From Skermanella rosea (GTDB taxonomy: Bacteria; Pseudomonadota; Alphaproteobacteria; Azospirillales; Azospirillaceae), in contig NZ_CP086111.1 in the NCBI RefSeq assembly GCF_016806835.2, positions 5,883,471 through 5,947,470 of the forward strand: 64,000 nucleotides of DNA, given 5' to 3'. The position numbers were made by a program, and so were the translations under genes. Below the pieces are notes generated by a model. That model was not told the origin of the DNA. It saw only the letters and a list, made by a program, of their open reading frames with translations, and did not search any database. How positions within the stretch are numbered: position 1 is the stretch's first letter; every line of letters begins with the position of its first letter. Positions 63,424-64,000 of this stretch are shown here, piece by piece.

Positions 63424-63641
63424 TCCGGCCTCCTGATCCGTCAAATAGGGTAGGCCGCGTCGTGTTTCAAACGCCATCGGACTCAGTTGGCACCGCGCAT
63501 TGCGACGAGGACAGTCACGTTGCAACGCCGTGCCCGGATGCGTCAGCGGTCCTCGACCGGCCGCCGAGGGACCCTCGGCGGAGGCTCACCGTTCGGGTAC
63601 AAATAATACGACTCAAGCAGGCAGCCTGTCGTCCCAGATAC

Positions 63642-63824
63642 TCACGGCAGGGGAGGTGGCGGCCGTTCGCCTGCGGCAAGAGCCAGCAGCCACCGGCGCA
63701 TTTGGTCATGCGATACGGTCTCACCCCGCCGCTCGGCGGCACGCGATTCCTCGACGGCGGCATGAAGCTGGGCCGTTTCGGGATGGTCGCTCGCATGAGC
63801 GGATTTCTGCGTCGCCGTGCTCAT
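63642..63824 (-). CDS. Small antitoxin-like protein (60 aa)
   Basis: MSTATQKSAHASDHPETAQL, then HAAVEESRAAERRGETVSHD and QMRRWLLALAAGE. The pattern with a GxxVxHDxxxxWL ending recalls antitoxins of ParE/RelE-type modules, but no toxin frame lies beside it. GGAAGGA precedes the ATG. Confidence 0.45.
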   Translation of the reverse strand: MSTATQKSAHASDHPETAQLHAAVEESRAAERRGETVSHDQMRRWLLALAAGERPPPPLP

Positions 63825-63861
63825 CCTTCCGAGCGCCCTCCCTTCCAGACCCGCTCCCCCC

Positions 63862-64000
63862 TCAGGATATCAAATAACCGCCGTCCACCGGCAGCACCGT
63901 TCCGGTGACGAACGCGGCCGCCGGGGAGCACAGGAAGACCACCGCCCCGGTCAGGTCCTGCGGCGTGCCCCAGCGCTTCAGGGGGGTACGGGACAGGATC
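63862..64000 (-). CDS. Short-chain dehydrogenase/reductase, C-terminus only
   Basis: The visible 45 codons read [20 protein letters not shown], then [20 protein letters not shown] and GYLIS before the stop at 63862-63864. RW(G/A)xPxD(L/I), FL.S..A.F(V/I)TG..L.VDGG is the end of SDR enzymes. The start lies beyond the right edge. Confidence 0.9.
   Translation of the reverse strand, partial: ILSRTPLKRWGTPQDLTGAVVFLCSPAAAFVTGTVLPVDGGYLIS

Noticed and set aside
63462-63908. Plus-strand frames over the two small genes near the right edge
   Set aside because: They are antisense to frames with good ribosome sites and have shadow-like composition.
1-64000. CRISPR arrays, rRNA and tRNA genes
   Set aside because: No regularly spaced repeats and no cloverleaf or rRNA signature were noticed in reading; a tRNAscan or Infernal run would be decisive.

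Overview
The window looks like chromosomal DNA of a high-GC alphaproteobacterium, most likely in the Rhodospirillales/Azospirillaceae (Azospirillum or Skermanella type). This is inferred from the very high GC, the hisB-hisH-hisA-hisF-hisE block beside hslVU, the rph-rdgB-hemW block facing hrcA-grpE, and the style of the proteins. No rRNA, tRNA or CRISPR array was seen.

Layout. (1) 1-23.3 kb is a metal-resistance island. It holds a copper P-type ATPase (cut by the left edge) with its CueR regulator, an RTX protein, a PCu(A)C-like protein without its usual ligands, a cupredoxin-CopA-CopB copper oxidation set, a membrane nucleotide cyclase, a cytochrome c'-like protein that has lost its haem histidine, an NreB-like exporter with an RcnR/NreA-type repressor and visible operator, a HupE/UreJ permease with a membrane-anchor partner, and three small His-rich exported proteins that share an RPPR tail. 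In its middle (11.4-16.2 kb) is a nest of insertions: an IS630 element split a periplasmic CpxP/CnrX-like gene, and that IS630 was itself split by an IS256 element and by an unassigned zinc-ribbon DDE element. (2) 23.4-29 kb is an accessory stretch of poorly known genes. Its core is a four-gene operon made of a Lon-like AAA+ ATPase without a peptidase domain, two tandem paralogues of unknown family, and a DUF2283-like protein. An inverted pair of related ~35-bp sequences lies at its flanks. A truncated phosphoesterase and an IS110 element with a structured leader follow. (3) 30.7-47.6 kb is mostly core genome: hslVU, a lipoprotein trypsin-like protease, the histidine operon with an inserted GNAT gene, a HIT protein, an inositol-monophosphatase-like enzyme, MarR, tiny DUF1127-like genes, a TctC/Bug binding protein, an RND efflux pair and a LysE exporter. 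(4) 47.6-49.7 kb is a small gene graveyard and toxin-antitoxin spot: a single-domain cNMP-binding protein and a broken copy of its 5' end, an MNT antitoxin with a HepT stub, an ISAs1 remnant and an intact brnTA pair. (5) 49.7-64 kb is housekeeping: comM, a SHOCT protein, creatininase family, gshB, sirB1-like, yraN, rsmI, an LpoA-like lipoprotein, hemW, rdgB, rph, hrcA, grpE, two small genes and the end of an SDR gene.

How the genes work together. The copper genes form a cytosol-to-periplasm chain: CueR senses Cu(I), the ATPase exports it, and the periplasmic cupredoxin/multicopper oxidase/CopB set oxidises and sequesters it. The RcnR/NreB pair suggests nickel or cobalt efflux, with HupE as a possible uptake partner. 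The most novel-looking unit is the Lon-like AAA+ operon at 25.0-27.7 kb.
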